A stretch of DNA of 15,244 nt from an uncultured Gammaproteobacteria bacterium (lineage in GTDB: Bacteria; Pseudomonadota; Gammaproteobacteria; Ga0077536), in contig CAIPNE010000351.1 in NCBI GenBank assembly GCA_903866355.1, forward strand, positions 1 through 15,244. The letters run 5' to 3'. Shown here in pieces: positions 15,119-15,244 of this stretch (position 1 is its first letter; every line of letters starts with the position of its first letter). The translations under genes and the position numbers were made by a program. The notes beneath the pieces were generated by a model. It saw only the letters and a program-made list of their open reading frames with translations, was not told the DNA's origin and did not search any database.

Positions 15119-15244
15119 CGGCGTTGCGACCACCCATTGCGGGCCAGAATCGGTGGGGCTAATCCCCAGCAACGTCGCCCACGTGCACCTCGATCAACGG
15201 TGCACGAGGCTATCCCGCCAACTCTTCGCGGTGCCTTCAGCAGC
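15119..15244. other. Right-edge non-coding stretch
   Basis: The 126 bases after the kinase stop codon hold two inverted repeats: TGGGG-ctaat-CCCCA near 15154-15168 and the stronger one at 15182-15206. No T-tract follows either, and no gene start is evident before the window ends. Confidence 0.5.
15182..15206. repeat. Perfect 8-bp inverted repeat downstream of the kinase
   Basis: CGTGCACC (15182-15189) and GGTGCACG (15199-15206) are exact complements separated by nine bases. It may be part of a terminator region or an operator for a gene beyond the right edge. Confidence 0.5.

Overview
The window is a dense stretch of bacterial chromosome with moderately high GC, short intergenic gaps, clear Shine-Dalgarno sequences and no mobile elements, RNA genes, CRISPR array or prophage genes that I can see. 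The gene types (RhlE helicase, CorC/HlyC protein, BarA-like hybrid kinase, GGDEF-EAL protein, AcoA-like E1 alpha) fit a free-living, aerobic, metabolically versatile proteobacterium, most likely a gammaproteobacterium. I cannot name the genus from the sequence alone.

Left part (1-2117): the N-terminal 286 residues of a thiamine-diphosphate dehydrogenase E1 alpha subunit run off the left edge on the minus strand. A family IV (HSL-type) esterase diverges from it. The 278-bp gap between them carries GC-rich palindromes. A strong hairpin without a T-tract follows the esterase.

Middle (2118-6588): an RhlE-type DEAD-box helicase with an intrinsically disordered Gly/Ser/Arg/Asn tail. The tail is encoded by ten in-frame tandem repeats (six of 33 bp, then four of 30 bp). 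A hairpin follows it, and then a convergent minus-strand pair: a ketopantoate-reductase-fold enzyme and a CorC/HlyC (CNNM-CBS) membrane protein 36 bp downstream.

Right part (6589-15118): four plus-strand genes. First come a cytoplasmic Mo-bisPGD oxidoreductase and, 41 bp later, a Rieske non-haem iron oxygenase alpha subunit; the two probably form one catabolic unit. Then come a REC-PAS-GGDEF-EAL protein and an overlapping six-TM hybrid histidine kinase (HisKA-HATPase-REC-REC-HPt). The last two look like a matched phosphorelay: kinase to its own REC to HPt, then to the REC domain of the c-di-GMP enzyme. Whether the redox pair and the signalling pair share a promoter or a function is open, but they are collinear and only 90 bp apart.

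I found no unmistakable new system. The best candidates for something under-described are the Mo-oxidoreductase/Rieske pair with no electron-transfer partner gene in view, its neighbouring c-di-GMP phosphorelay, and the repeat-encoded tail of the helicase. Starts were moved from the longest open frame for the helicase (2306), CorC (5583), the GGDEF-EAL protein (10183) and the kinase (12284).
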